Below are positions 32,445-44,700 of a DNA stretch of 46,500 bases, one piece after another. Each line of letters starts with the position of its first letter. Position 1 is the first letter of the stretch. A program made the translations under genes and the position numbers. The DNA lies in contig NC_081413.1 in assembly GCF_030272615.1 (NCBI RefSeq), positions 330,855,302 to 330,901,801 on the forward strand. The letters are read 5' to 3'. Under the pieces are notes generated by a model, which did no database searches, was not told where the DNA came from, and was given only the letters and a program-made list of their open reading frames with translations. This DNA is from Cryptomeria japonica (Eukaryota > Streptophyta > Pinopsida > Cupressales > Cupressaceae).

Positions 32445-32681
32445 GTTTGACTAGAACTTAGAAAATAATCTCTTGCAAGCTTTATAAGAATCGATACGCA
32501 GACTAAAAGGCCACCCAACCGGAACTTGTAACCGGATTAGAAATAAGTTCACAATCACTATTTTATTGTTCCAAAACACATCAAGCGAAGAGCACGAAGA
32601 ATTCTTTGACCTTTAATTGGAGGAGCTGTACAATTTTATTGGTATCTATTCGGGAAATGTATTACTAGGCGAAATGTATTA

Positions 32682-34064
32682 GGGGAAGAGCATCACTAGC
32701 CGTCAAAGCTAACTTCGCACACTCACAGATCTTAAATGGTACATTGGATTTTGATTTTATTTTTTTAGTTGTCTTCGTATGCAACTTAACTGTTTATAGC
32801 TATTGATCTGGCTTTTGGGTAGTAACGATGCATGTTGTGGAATCAGTTATGCGCACAAAGGTCAAAAAGTACACATTTGAAAGTGTCGCCTGATACCTAA
32901 CTACAAATGTTCCAGTAACCGTCGACTCAAAATCGCTAGTACTTATTGACAAATGCCCCAATAGTGGTGCACATATGTTCCAATAGTGGTACACAAATGG
33001 GACAAATGTTCCAATAGTTGTGCACAAATGGGCTAATTAATTACAAAAAATGATCGGCTATTGGTACAAAACAAATTTATTAATGGTGTTTTCACTATGA
33101 CGGCTATTAGGGGTCAACATGACAATAAGGTGACGGTTATTGGAACTATGTTATCTATTAGTGCTCTTCCCATAGTAGGCGTCGCACACCCACAGATTCT
33201 AAATGGTACATTAGATATTGAGGATTTTTTTGGTTGTCTCTACATGCGACTTAATTGCTTATAGCTAGTGTTTTGCCTTTTGTGTAGTAACAATGCACAT
33301 TGTGGGATCTGTTATACGACACACCCACATATTCTAAATGGTACGTTAGATATTGAGGATTTTTTTGGTTGTCTCTGCATGCGACTTAATTGCTTAGAGC
33401 TATTGTTTTGGCTTTTGTGTAGTAACAATGCACGTTGTGGGATCTGTTATATGTGCAAGTGTCATAAAGTACACATTTCAAAGTGTCGTTCGATACCTTC
33501 TTAAAGATGCCTCAATAATCATGCACTTAAAATTGTCAATACTTATGCACAAATGCCCTAATAGTTGTGCGCTATGGGTACCAATAAAGGTGCATAAATA
33601 GGTCAGTTATTGTCCAAAAATGCTAAAAAACGAGCATCTTTGATACATGTGAAATTTACTAATGGACTTTTAGTTATTTGTTTTTTGGTTTTTTTTAAGT
33701 TAATAATTGGGGGGTTGGGTGTGCAAGGAGCAAACAATTATTGGAACATGAACGGTAATTGGTGCTCTTCCCCTAGCACATGGGACATTTGTGCATAAGT
33801 ATTTTTGAGGTGGTTGTAGGACACAATTATTGGGGCATGTTTAAGTAGGTATTAGGTGACACTTTGAAATGACCATTTTTTTAACCTTACGCGTTGAACG
33901 GATCCCACAATGTGCGTTGTTACTACCCAGATTCCAAAACAATAACTATAAGCCATTAAGTTGCATAAGAAGACAACCAAAAAAATATCATTGAAAATCT
34001 GATATACCCCTTAGAATATTTGGGTACACAAAGATAGATATAACAACTATCGATACACTTCCCC
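32682..34064. mobile_element. 1.4-kb inverted-repeat element with internal tandem copies, TA flanks
   Basis: Left end GGGGAAGAGCATC (32682) and right end GATACACTTCCCC (34064) are terminal inverted repeats flanked by TA (32680-32681, 34065-34066). Inside, a ~200-bp segment containing GTTGTCTTCGTATGCAACTTAA and AGTAACGATGCATGTTGTGG occurs directly at ~32705, ~33180 and ~33325 and inverted at ~33840-34000, so long subterminal regions can fold back. Further end-like GTGCTCTTCCC motifs occur at ~33161 and ~33757, suggesting nested or multimerised copies. No transposase is seen. It starts ~240 bp upstream of the PDIL ATG. Confidence 0.7.
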
Positions 34065-34551
34065 TATAGAGATACATGAGGTAGCAAAGTGAAAGTGAAG
34101 TAACAATAGATAGAGAGAATGTAACGAAGAACAAATGAGAAAAGGTAAGTAATCTTCAGCCCTCTATTCCAAGTTAAATAGCAAGTAGGGCCTCTCACGA
34201 CCTCTTAAGTTGGTGTGTGGAATTTTAGAAGTTATCCAAGGTCCTTAAGGTTATTAGTAGAGAATGGACCCTCGATTAGGGCACATCATTGATGGAAGAG
34301 ACATAATATGTCTCCTGGAAATTCATGAGCACCATGGGTGCAAGACATCTATTTTTGAAAGATATCTGAAATTTACAATTTTGAATAACACAACTAGAAA
34401 TTGCAAAGGTTATGATGGCATAATGGTCTTTACTAAGGGGTAGAAATGTTCAATTGAAAAAGAAAAAAAGACTCAAATAAACAACGCATTTAATTTAAAA
34501 TTGATAAAAATGAGAAGCACATAAGAATTTCAATGTGCTATGTTGCCTCTC
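34065..34551. other. Unassigned spacer
   Basis: Between the inverted-repeat element and the copia element. AT-rich, no coding frame or repeat recognised. Confidence 0.4.
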
Positions 34552-35916
34552 TAATGAAATAACTCTTATTCCGGACAAACAACTAAGAGGGGGGGTGAAT
34601 CAATTGTCTCACAAACTCACACAAATTAAACTTATTCTCAGATCTAGTTATTGAACATGAAAGTATGAATCAACAACACAACAAGAACATAAATAACACT
34701 AGAATTTTTGAAGTAGAAAACCCGGTCAAGGGAAAAACCATGATGGGAACCTACCCACAATATGATGATACTTTGTTAGAATTATATGATATATTAATAT
34801 GGGAATGCACATGCATTTAGGCACACTGCCTAAAGCTCACTGCTCAAAAACAACAAAGGTCTACAACCCAGGGAAGGCTCACTGGACATCTTACACACAC
34901 ATTCGGATTACATCTGGAAGATCATGAACTGAAGAAATAGCATCTCTTGATGCTTGGTTACAGTTCTGGTTAAGCACATAAACAACTTCTCTTCACTCTT
35001 CTCTTCTACCTTTGAAATATGTATACATTATTCGCTCATACACTTTCGATTCTCATCCATACACACACACAATTACAAAGATATTACACTTATTTATACA
35101 TAACATCAACCTCATCAAGGTCGGCTCAACACACTTACCTAATTACAAAAATATAATCATAGACGATACAAAATCATATGTGGACCAAGCAATGTTGACT
35201 AAGACATAGCACGAACCAATATCACATGCCTTAAATATGAAACACCTCCAAGAAAAACATATGCAACACGCTACAAGCATCTGGACGGCCAAAACAATGA
35301 AGAACACCAACACATCGAAGAAAATCATTGATTATGTGCACAACGATCAATACGAACCACCAACACAAAAGGCACACAATCCAAAAACATCCACAAGCAT
35401 CATGAATTACCACCGCAACATCTGCAACAACTCCAATTACTAGAATCATAACACCATTATGTCAAACTTCAAGAACACTAACTACAATGACTGACAACTT
35501 GGAAAAATCACTTGTGGAGCTCTAAACTATGAACCATCTAAATTGAAGACACACATCAACATCCCAAACATTCCTCCAAATCTGCAAATCAAGATATTAC
35601 AATGTGGAGAAATGCAAATCAAAATACTGAAAATCTGACATCACTAAACAACAGAAAAATCGGCTAGAACACCGATAACCATAACTCACTCAAAGTTTCA
35701 TGCGGACCTCTGAAAAATTGCATTGAAACATCTAAACACAATCCTCTACAAACCCTTTAATCCACAATCATTGATCATCAACATGTTGAACAAACCAACT
35801 AACTGACCACCACTGCAACACTGCACAGACAGACAAATATGTTGACATCAATGACAACACATCTCTCAGATATCATTAAAGCATATATTTGCAGGAATCA
35901 TCTCAAACATTCAACA
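34552..35916 (-). repeat. 3' LTR of copia I
   Basis: On the minus strand it starts TGTTGAATGTTTGAG right after the PPT and ends ...AGTTATTTCATTA (the right copy keeps TCA). It contains the GATTCACCCCCCCTCT motif (34590-34605) near its 3' end and TTGTCATTGATGTCAA near its 5' end. Confidence 0.9.
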
Positions 35917-35930
35917 ATCTCCCCCTCTGG
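35917..35930 (-). promoter_or_regulatory. Polypurine tract of copia I
   Basis: Minus-strand CCAGAGGGGGAGAT directly precedes the LTR start TGTTG, as required for plus-strand DNA priming. Similar GGGGGAG- or AAGGGGAAG-type tracts occur upstream at about 36022, 36059 and 36129. Confidence 0.85.
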
Positions 35931-36222
35931 CATTGATGGCAACATATGATGTGAAAAACAATCAATGACAAATAAATCAACAACTCTCTCAAATCACCCT
36001 TTCTCTCTTACATATATTCTCTCCCCCTGAAATCATTGCATAATTTTTCACATGAATCTCTTCCCCTTTGACATCAATGATAAAGACACATATTTGCACC
36101 ACAAAACTAAAAAACTAACTCACTAACTACTCCCCCTGAGTAGAAGCCTCCACTCATCAATCTGGATCACAACATATGACTGTGAAATGCACCGGACTGA
36201 TGCATACCAATGCACCTTAGTT

Positions 36223-37012
36223 CTAATCAGGAGGGGCAATCACCCCTAGCTTCCCTCTAAGATACTCAAAAGTATCCTTAAGCAAAGGCTTCGTAAAAAT
36301 GTTTGCAATTTGTTCCTTTGTAGGCACGTACTCCAATCTGACTTCCTTCTCATTTACCTTGTCTCTAAAAAAGTGAAACTTGATAGATATATTCTTAGTC
36401 TTGGAATGCAATACCGGATTCTTATAAATGTTAATTGCACTTGAATTGTCACAATAAATAGCAATAGGCTCATCATATACAACTTTGATATCCTTCAACA
36501 TCTGCTTCATCCATATTACCTTAGTACAATTGTTAGCAGTAGCAATATACTCCGCCTCTACAATAGATAAAGAAAATGAATTCTACTTTTTACTCAACCA
36601 AGAAACCAACCTTTTCCCAAGAAAAATGCACCACCACTAGTACTCTTTTGGTCATCAACATCTCCTGCCCAATCAACATCAGTAAAAGCACTCAAAGTAA
36701 AATAATCATCTTTAGGGTACCATAAACCAAAATTAACAATTCCTTTCAAATATCTAAAGTTTCTTTTAACAGCAACAACATGAGATTCCTTAGAATCAGC
36801 TTGAAATCTAGCAACAAGATAACAACATTCATGATATCCAGTCTAGTCAGAGTCAAATATAACAATCCACCAATCATAGATCTGTATTTGGTCTAATTTG
36901 CTTTAGGGGAATCATCATCCTTAGTCAACTTACATCCGGTCACCATAGGGGTACCAACTAGCTTTGTATCCTCTAAAACAAACTTCTTCAACAATTTCTT
37001 CACATGCTTTGA
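36223..37012 (-). pseudogene. Copia I RNase H region
   Basis: The last open part (36510-36223) reads IYCDNSSAINIYKNPVLHSK with the CDN catalytic Asp, then a VPTKEQIANIFTKPL terminal block typical of plant copia RNase H. Upstream, 37012-36511 is broken by several stops and frame changes. 35931-36222 is the non-coding spacer to the PPT. Confidence 0.85.
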
Positions 37013-37620
37013 CTATGATATAAAAATCCCTTTTTCCGACTGTGTAATTTGCAATCCCAAAAATAATTTCATCTCTCCAATCATAGACATCTCAAACTCA
37101 TTTTCCATCTCATTAGCAAATTTTTTGCACAAAATATCATTTCCTCCAAAAATAATATCATCAACAAAAACTTCCATAATCAGAATATTATCATGATCAA
37201 TCTTGAAATACAGATTACTATCAGCAATACCTTTGTTAAATCCAAGCTTCAGTAGATACTTATCGAATCTGGCATGCCAAGCTCTTAGCGCTTGCTTCAA
37301 TCCATACAATGCTTTCTTCAACTGGCACACCATGTACTTCTAATTAATCAATAGAAATCCATCATGTTGCTCGATGTACACCTCTTCTTCCAATTTGCCA
37401 TTAAGAAATGCTGACTTGACATCCATCTGATAGATTTTGAAATCTTTGTAATCAGCATAAGCAAGAAATAATCTAACAGCTTCAATCCTTGCCACTGAAG
37501 AAAAAGTCTCCTCAAAATCAGTTCCTTCCATTTGAGAATATTCTTTACAAACAAGTCTATCTTTCTTTCTTACAACTTCACCTTGCGATTAGTTCCACTT
37601 AGATTTTTGTCCTTGGGTCT
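37013..37620 (-). pseudogene. Copia I reverse transcriptase
   Basis: One frame from ~37560 to 37013 with a stop at 37342-37340. Motifs: [37 protein letters not shown] (first catalytic Asp), KKALYGLKQALRAWHARFD, and EVFVDDIIFGGND, the FVDD form of the catalytic box. The frame ends GLQITQSEKGIFIS followed by a stop. Confidence 0.92.
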
Positions 37621-37626
37621 GGGAAC

Positions 37627-38990
37627 CTATGTATTGTTCTTTTCAATCTGATTCAATTCTTCTTCCATTTTTTTCACCCAATGTTCATCTTTACATGCTT
37701 CATTCACATCCTTAGGCTCAATATTAGAAATCAAACAATATCCAACCCGACTTTCTGCAATTCTTTTTCTAGTCTGCACACCTTTATTTCTATCTCCTAT
37801 AATCTGATTTTTTGAATGATTCAATCTTACATAGGATTTTCTTGATTTTCGAACTCTTGAGCTCTCTCTTCTGCACTTGCACTAGTTCCTTCACCTTGAT
37901 TCTTTGGATTCACTAGAACAATCTGAACTTGATTATGGGTCAATGGTTGCTTTCCTTTATTTGCATCGTCACTCTGATCATTTGAATCATATTCGTAAGA
38001 TTTGATTTGCTTCTCATCGCTTTCATCAACTCTGACATTAGCACTCTCAACTATCTTTCTTATCCTCTTGTTATAACACTGGTAGGCCTTTCTTTTGTTA
38101 GAATAACCAAGAAATATTTCTTCATCACATCTAGCATCAAACTTCCCTAAATTTTCATCTCTTCTAATATAACATTTGCTTCCAAAAATTCTGAAATATT
38201 TAACAGTAGGAGCATGACCAAACCATAATTCATAAGGAGTCTTGTTGGTATCACCTTTAATATGCACCTAGTTAAGATTGTACACAACAATACTCGCGAC
38301 TTCTCTCCAATAGGCATGTAGAACATTTCCTTGCAACATCATTGTCCTAGCAACTTCCTAAATGGTTCAGTTCTTCCTTTCCACTACTCCATTTTGCTAA
38401 GGGGTTCTTGGAGCAAACAACTATCTTCTTATCCCATGCTCTTCACAGAATGCATTAAACTCATCGGAAATGAATTCTCCACCTCTGTCAGATCTTAGAC
38501 ACTTCATCTTCAAACTTGTCTTAGTTTCAACCATAACTTTGAAAATCTTGAACTTGTCTAACACTTCAGATTTCTCCCTTAAGAAAGTAACCCGCATCAT
38601 CCTTGAATAATCATCAATCAACAACATGAAATATCTATCTCCTTGCAAGCTTCTAACTCTAGAAGGTCCACATGAATCAATATGCAAAAAATCTAATAAT
38701 CCGTTAGAAAAATGCTTCTTACTCTTGAAAGATATTCTGGTTTATTTCCCTAACTGACATTCCCTGCACATAGGGTTAGTAGGTTTCATCAACTTAGGAA
38801 GATCTCTCACGACCTGAGCAGAACTTATCTTAGCAATGTTATCAAAATTTACATCACACATCCTTCTATGCCACAACCAACTTTCATCAACCTGAGCAAT
38901 CAAACATCTTTTACTGGAGCTATTCAAGTGAAATATATTACCTTTAGTCTTTGTACTTGATGTAATCTCTATTCTGGAGCTACCCAAGAT
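37627..38990 (-). pseudogene. Copia I integrase
   Basis: One frame runs 38987-37827 with stops at 38742, 38421 and ~38270. Motifs in order: LWHRRMCDVNFDNI and CRECQLGK (GAG-pre-integrase zinc region), IDSCGPSRVRSLQGDRYF with LLIDDYSR (first catalytic Asp), RSDRGGEFISDEF (second Asp), and TPYELWFGHAPTVKYFRIFG (C-terminal GKGY-like region). A frameshift at ~37825 leads to a low-complexity linker (37824-37627). Confidence 0.9.
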
Positions 38991-39435
38991 TCTACATTTT
39001 CCATTCTTGAACTAAACATCATAACCCTTGTCAACCATCTGTCCAACACTCAAAATATTATTCTTTGGGCCTTCTACATACAAGACATCATTAGCATTGT
39101 GCTTACTATCAAGAGAAATAGAACATCTACCATGAATTATACCAGCTTTAAATCATCTCCAAACTTCACAAGTCCACCTTCATACTTCTCCAAGCTCACA
39201 AACTTACTCTTATCACTCGTGATATGATGAGAGCATCCGCTGTCTATTGAACCCATTCATCTTTCTCTTCAACCTGTGCAACCAAAGCTCTTTCCACATT
39301 CATGTAGCTAGTAGAATCAGTAGGCATTGGATCATCTTCCTTGATAGCAATAAACACCCATTCATTATCACTTGTATTTCCCTTATCCAATTCATCATCT
39401 AAAACACCTTCATCAGTAGCATAATAACATCTCTT
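38991..39435 (-). pseudogene. Copia I protease region
   Basis: IDSGCSHHITSDKSKF near 39244-39198 is the aspartic protease active-site block (DSG) in its usual copia context, followed by NILSVGQMVDKG before the GAG-pre-integrase region. Several stops and at least one frame change separate it from gag. Confidence 0.75.
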
Positions 39436-40335
39436 CTAAAATTTAGGCTTGTAAGTCTTCCCGGGAACTCTTTCCGGACATCTTGAGGCAAAATGTCCAA
39501 TCTTATTACATGAAAAACATTTAAGAGGCAACTTTCCTTCATACTTATCGGCTCCTTTAGGCAATCTCCTAGAAATCAATGCTTCAAGCTCCTCAAGCTC
39601 TCGCTCTTCCTCTTCCATCTCCTTCATCTCTTTCTCCTATCTAGATGTCCTTCTTGAAGAACTCTCACCCAAGTCATATATTTGCTTATACTTTTCAAAA
39701 ACAACGGTTTTGAATGTAGATTCTACCTTAGCAAGGGAGTCACCAAACTCACTCAATTTAAAGATTGATAACTTACCAATCAACATGTCTCTAGTCACAT
39801 CTATCATGATCTGGATCTCCTCAATCGCAACAACTTTGTGTTTGTAGGATGCGGGTAAGGATCTGAGCACTTTAGCAACAATCTCTGATTCTTCCAACTT
39901 ATCACCGACACATCTGATATTGCACACAAGTTCATTCACCTTCTGCATAAAAGAAGTAATGTTCTCATCTTCGCCCATCCTCAACATCTCATATTTTCCT
40001 TTCAAGCTCTGCAACTTAGCAATTTTCACATAACTGTCACCTTCATATAGGGTCTCCAACTTCTTCCAGATCTCATGAGCAGTCTACAATTCCATAACAT
40101 TTGTCATTTTAGAATATATCAAGGCACTCAACAATGCTTCCTTGGCTCTAATATTGCATTCAGCTTCCTTAATCTCATCTGGAGTTGAAGGTCCGTTAGA
40201 AGGAACAATATACTTATTCTTTGTAATAGTTCAGTAAGTTTTGCCAATGCATATGAGATGACATCCCATTCGGCTCTTCTAAAGAGATTAGTTAGTACCA
40301 TCAAATCTCGGATTGTCCTTCTTGTATGATGCCAT
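39436..40335 (-). pseudogene. Copia I gag (UBN2 type with zinc knuckle)
   Basis: It starts ATG at 40335 (MASYKKDNPRFDG). One frame holds EIWKKLETLYEGDSYVKIAK, LQSLKGKYEMLRMGEDENI and a CCHC knuckle CFSCNKIGHFASRC (CX2CX4HX4C, ~39530-39480). Stops lie near 40290, 40281, 40233, 40085 and 39640; most can be explained by C-to-T or G-to-A changes at Gln or Trp codons. The gag capsid-like domain packages the element RNA in virus-like particles. Confidence 0.9.
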
Positions 40336-40373
40336 CCCGGATCACCTCAAGCAATTAAGCTTCTACAGAGGAA

Positions 40374-40390
40374 CCCACTATAATACCAAT
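40374..40390 (-). promoter_or_regulatory. Primer-binding site of copia I
   Basis: On the minus strand the 5' LTR end (...TTATTTCATCA) is followed by AT and TGGTATTATAGTGGG. This resembles the plant copia PBS TGGTATCAGAGC (initiator tRNA-Met) with two changes. Confidence 0.75.
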
Positions 40391-41745
40391 TGATGAAATA
40401 ACTCTAATTTTGGGTAGACAACTGAGGGGGGGGGGGGTGAATCAGTTGTCTCACAAACTCACACAAACCAAACTTATTCTCAGATCTGATTATTAAACAT
40501 GAAAGCATGAATCAACAACACATCAAATACACACATAACACCAAGATTTTTGACGTGGAAAACCTGGTCAAGGGAAAAACCACGATGGGAACCTACCCAC
40601 AATATGATGATACTTTGTTATAAGTATATGATATATTACAATGGGGAATTCACATGCATTCAGGCACACTTCCTAGAGCTCACTACTAAAAAACAACAAA
40701 GGGCTACAACCCAAGGAAGACTCACTGTCTTACAAACACATTCAGATTACATCCTGAAGATCGTGAACTGAAGAAATAACATCTCCTAATGCCTGGTTAC
40801 AGTTCCGGTTAAGCACATAAACAACTTCTCTTCACTCTTCTCTTCTTCCTCTAAAATATGTATACATTATTCGCTCATACACTTCTCATTCTCATCCATA
40901 CACATAATTACAAAGATATTACACTTATTTATACATAACATCAACCTCATTAAGGTCATCTCAACACACTTCACCTAATTACAAAAATATAATCACACAC
41001 GCTACAAAATCACAAGTGGACCAAGCAATGTCGGGTAAGACATAGCATGGACCAATATCACATGCCTCGAATACGAAAGACCTCCAAGAAAAATATCTGC
41101 AACACGCTACAAGCATCTGGTTGGCCAAAACAATGAAGAACACCAACACATTGGAGAAAAACATCAATTACGCGCACAATGATCAATGTGAACCACCAAC
41201 ACAAAAGGCACACGATCTAGAAACATCCACAAGCATCATGAATTACCACCACAACATTTGCAACAACTCCAATTACTAGAATCATATCACCATTATATCG
41301 AACTTCAAGAACACTAACTGCAACGAGTGAAAACCTGTAAAAATCACTTGTAGAGCTCTAAACCATGGACCATCTAAATTGAAGACACACATCAACATCC
41401 CAAACATTCCTTCAAATCCACAAATCAAAATATTACAATGCGGAGCAATGCAGATCAAAATATTGACAATCTAACATCACTGAACAACAGAAAAACCTGC
41501 TACGACACCGATAACCATAACTCACTCAAATCTTCATGCGAACCTCTAAAAATTGCACTGAAACATCTAAACACAATCCTCTACAAACCCTTTAATCCAC
41601 AATCACTAATCATCAACATGTCAAACAAACCAACTAACTGACCACCACTGCAACACTGCCATAGAATATGTTGACATCAATGACAACACATCTCTCAGAT
41701 ATCATTCAAGCACATATTTGCAACAATCACCTCAAACATCCAGCA
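40391..41745 (-). repeat. 5' LTR of copia I
   Basis: Homologous end to end with 34552-35916. The C-run motif has expanded to 12 Cs on the minus strand and is framed by an 8-bp perfect inverted repeat ACAACTGA/TCAGTTGT (40411-40449 region). Confidence 0.9.
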
Positions 41746-42559
41746 TCTCAAGTGTCAAAAATCAACCAAAAAACGGATTAGATTTTATGGACCCTTTTGC
41801 AACACTTTAAAAAGATATTTCATTCTTCTCTGAACTAGAGAAAGCTCTTCCCTTAAGTGGCTTCAATGTGAGGACAACAAATGAACAAACTAGAATCCTA
41901 TGCAAAAAGGAGGATTACAATCTTCTATTTCTTTATTGAAGAGTAAAATCACCGATGGTCAAGTTTTGTGAGGAAATAATAGGGATATTAACCATTTTGG
42001 TGAAGAACTGCTAGTTGTATATGGCACTTTTGACTTCATTTGCAATGGCATGGGAAGATAGAAGAATTCCAAAATAATTAAATTCAAAACATACAACAAA
42101 GGAAGTTTTGTTGATTATGCCTAAAAAGCTATTAGCTAACAACCATAATTCAGAGAGGCACTTTAGAGTTGTAAAAGGACATAAAGCAAAAAGAAGAAAA
42201 TAAAACATTTTTATGGCAAGTGTGTGGTTTATTAAGGATTGCAAAGCTACAAGGGAAGTTCTTGAAGAGATAGGTAAAGAGAAGGAGAACACAAAGTTGT
42301 ACAAAGATATTGTAAAATAAAAAGGTGATTATAAACACAAGGAGAGAAGCACTAATATATTTAGATAAAAATAACACAAAACCCTTTTGAAGGGAACTTC
42401 AATTAAGAAAAGAACAAATGGAGAATATTGTAATAGCCACTCAATGGTTTGAATATGCAAAACAATATATGAGTAAGATTCAAGGGTTGAGGATTGACCA
42501 AAGTCAACATGACAATAAAATTATTCACTTTACAAGAGGTCAGGGAAGCTATTAAGAAA
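41746..42559. other. Unassigned spacer between copia I and the next LTR fragment
   Basis: AT-rich. A plus-strand frame near 42200-42320 (ASVWFIKDCKATREVLEEIG) has coding-like composition but is short and bounded by stops. No family recognised. Confidence 0.4.
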
Positions 42560-43269
42560 TGTTGGAATCAATGAACACTAAGAGGGGGGGTGAATTAGTG
42601 TTCTGCAGTTCACAAATTTATTAAGCTATTTCTTTAACCACCAGATGCAAATAACTTAAAGCAAAGTGCAGAAATATAAACCAATTAAACATGCAACCAT
42701 AACACCAAGATTTTTTACTTGGAAACCCAAAAGGGAAAAACCACGGTGGGATTTGAACCCATAATAATAGTATACTATGGCCACTAGTAGAACAATATTA
42801 CAAAAGTGGAATGCACTTGCATTCAAGCACACTGCCTAGAGCTCACTGCTCAAATACACAGCAGGGCTACAACCCCGGAGGACTTATTGTCCTACAAATG
42901 TGATATAGAAGATAATATAATGTCTGAACTAGAGTATATCATGTACAAATGCTAGGAATCAGTTCTGATTAGGATCAAGAATGATCTATTGCCACTGCTC
43001 AGAAAAAATACTCTGTTATACTCTGCTACCATGTACCGGATCAACAAAACTCAATATGCACATGTGAAATTGTGCTCAATCGCACCAAAAATAGTTTCGC
43101 ACACATATATTCACACCAAAATGATCACCCAAGTTCATCTTATATATCTGCATCACCAAAATAGATATCTAACTAGCCAACAACTCAAAACAACAAAATG
43201 TGAAACGTATAGGCTCATGTCAACTCAATCCTTCTAAAAATCCTTATCCCAAACCTAAAACTGATGGTA
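42560..43269 (-). mobile_element. Truncated copia-type LTR fragment
   Basis: It starts TGTTGGAATCAATG and has the CACTAAGAGGGGGGGTGAATT motif (42576-42596), the GGGAAAAACCACGGTGGGA block and CACTGCCTAGAGCTCACTGC, shared with copia I LTRs. It breaks off where the LTR of copia II begins, so copia II probably inserted into it. Confidence 0.75.
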
Positions 43270-44686
43270 TGATGAAAGAATAAGGATTTGGTCAACTACT
43301 AAGAGGGGGGGGGGGTGAATCAGTAGATAGAAAAATTGATAATAAACTTTCACCAATCTCAAAGTCAACCTCTCAAAGTAAACTTAGAACTGACAAGTTA
43401 AACCACTAAACTGTAAATGAAATATCACTGTCAGAATAAACCAGTTGATTGTTACAACAGATTAACAGTAAAAAAATTGAAACTCATAAACATCCAAATA
43501 CTTTTACTGACATAAGTAAAACTTTATTTCATATTGTTGTCGATTATCATGACTTATCAAAGTGGATTAAGTAGTTAAGCAAATCAACCATAGAAAACAT
43601 AACCACAAAAACATTCACCACTTGACACAATATTTTGATGTGGAAACCCAAATGGGAAAAACCACGGTGAGATGAGACTCACAAGATAACTATCTGAACT
43701 CTTATGAAGTTCGTCCTGTTAGGAGCCAAGCCTGTTAAAGCTTTACAAAAGTCATGTTAAGAACACATCATGTTAGGGACCACCCGATTAAGGGATTGAC
43801 TATAATGCCTCATTAGAAGCAATACCCTGTGAGAAGTAACCTTGATAGAGGATTTGAAATTCAAGCTAATGGACCACCTGGTTAAAGGATTTAAATAACC
43901 CCAAGCTTGTTAGAGCTTACCCGGTTAGGATATTTCAAAAACTGTTGTAATTTTTAGAAAATAATAGGAGTTTGCTGATATGTTTGAATAGCACTACACT
44001 TGCTTGTTCAGATCCTTTTCATGCTCCTATCTACCTTTACACAAACTGCAGATACATCATTCGGTTCGACAACCACACACTCAACTGAAACTTTGCCAAC
44101 TCTGAAACAAAACAACTCATCGACCTTATAAACAAATCAATAGGTTGGTAACACAATAAAAACCTAATTCTCTCATAGAGATTACAAACAAGTCGGTTCA
44201 AGTATGACCGTTGGATTACATAACAATATTTGCACATCATTCAAGAAAGCCTTGACCGCTCCTTGATCACCGCTTCATCAAACTCAGTAACTCATCACAC
44301 ATTTTACATTACATGCAATATACTTGCTCATTACCTAGACAAAAACCGTTATCTCAATGTGCCAAAAACACTTTGAAACTCTCTTCATACAATATGCATA
44401 CATGTCATAATCATTACCGCTCATCATCAGATCATAAACCAATACAATCAATTCACCAAACTTAATCGGTTAGGATTTATCAAATCAATAGGTAGGGTTT
44501 ACCGGTTCAACTCTCCAATACTTAGCATTATCGGTTCACTCCACAAACTTACCTACCGATTACAGTTTCCTTCACTAGCTCTTCCTACCAGTTACAAAAA
44601 AACATTATAACAATATCATTACCGGATAATTGACATCAATGACAACATAATTTTTCATTAATGCAATCTTCATGCAAATACCAACA
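43270..44686 (-). repeat. 3' LTR of copia II
   Basis: On the minus strand it begins TGTTGGTATTTGCATG after the PPT and ends ...TTCTTTCATCA. It has the C-run hairpin motif (11 Cs) near 43303-43320 and TTGTCATTGATGTCAATT near its 5' end. Length 1417 bp. Confidence 0.85.
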
Positions 44687-44700
44687 ATCTCCCCCTTTGG
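44687..44700 (-). promoter_or_regulatory. Polypurine tract of copia II
   Basis: Minus-strand CCAAAGGGGGAGAT abuts the LTR start. A second copy, CAAAGGGGGAGAAG, lies ~190 bp upstream in the transcript (44874-44887). Confidence 0.85.

Larger units (their letters stand above)
34552..41745 (-). mobile_element. Full-length Ty1/copia retrotransposon I (decayed)
   Basis: Reading on the minus strand: 5' LTR 41745-40391, PBS, gag, protease, integrase, RT, RNase H, PPT and 3' LTR 35916-34552. The LTRs are 1355 and 1365 bp and roughly 85-90% identical by eye, so the insertion is old. Flanks show a short match (TCTC at 34548-34551 and 41746-41749) that may be what remains of the 5-bp target duplication. 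The domain order (integrase before RT) defines copia. All coding parts carry stops or frameshifts. Confidence 0.92.

Noticed and set aside
32057-32461. 134-residue plus-strand frame opposite PDIL exon 1
   Set aside because: Shadow of the minus-strand exon, whose CGHC domain and splice sites are decisive.
32481-32488. CTTATAAA (minus strand) as PDIL TATA box
   Set aside because: Only ~37 bp upstream of the ATG, which would leave almost no 5' leader; true start probably lies further upstream.
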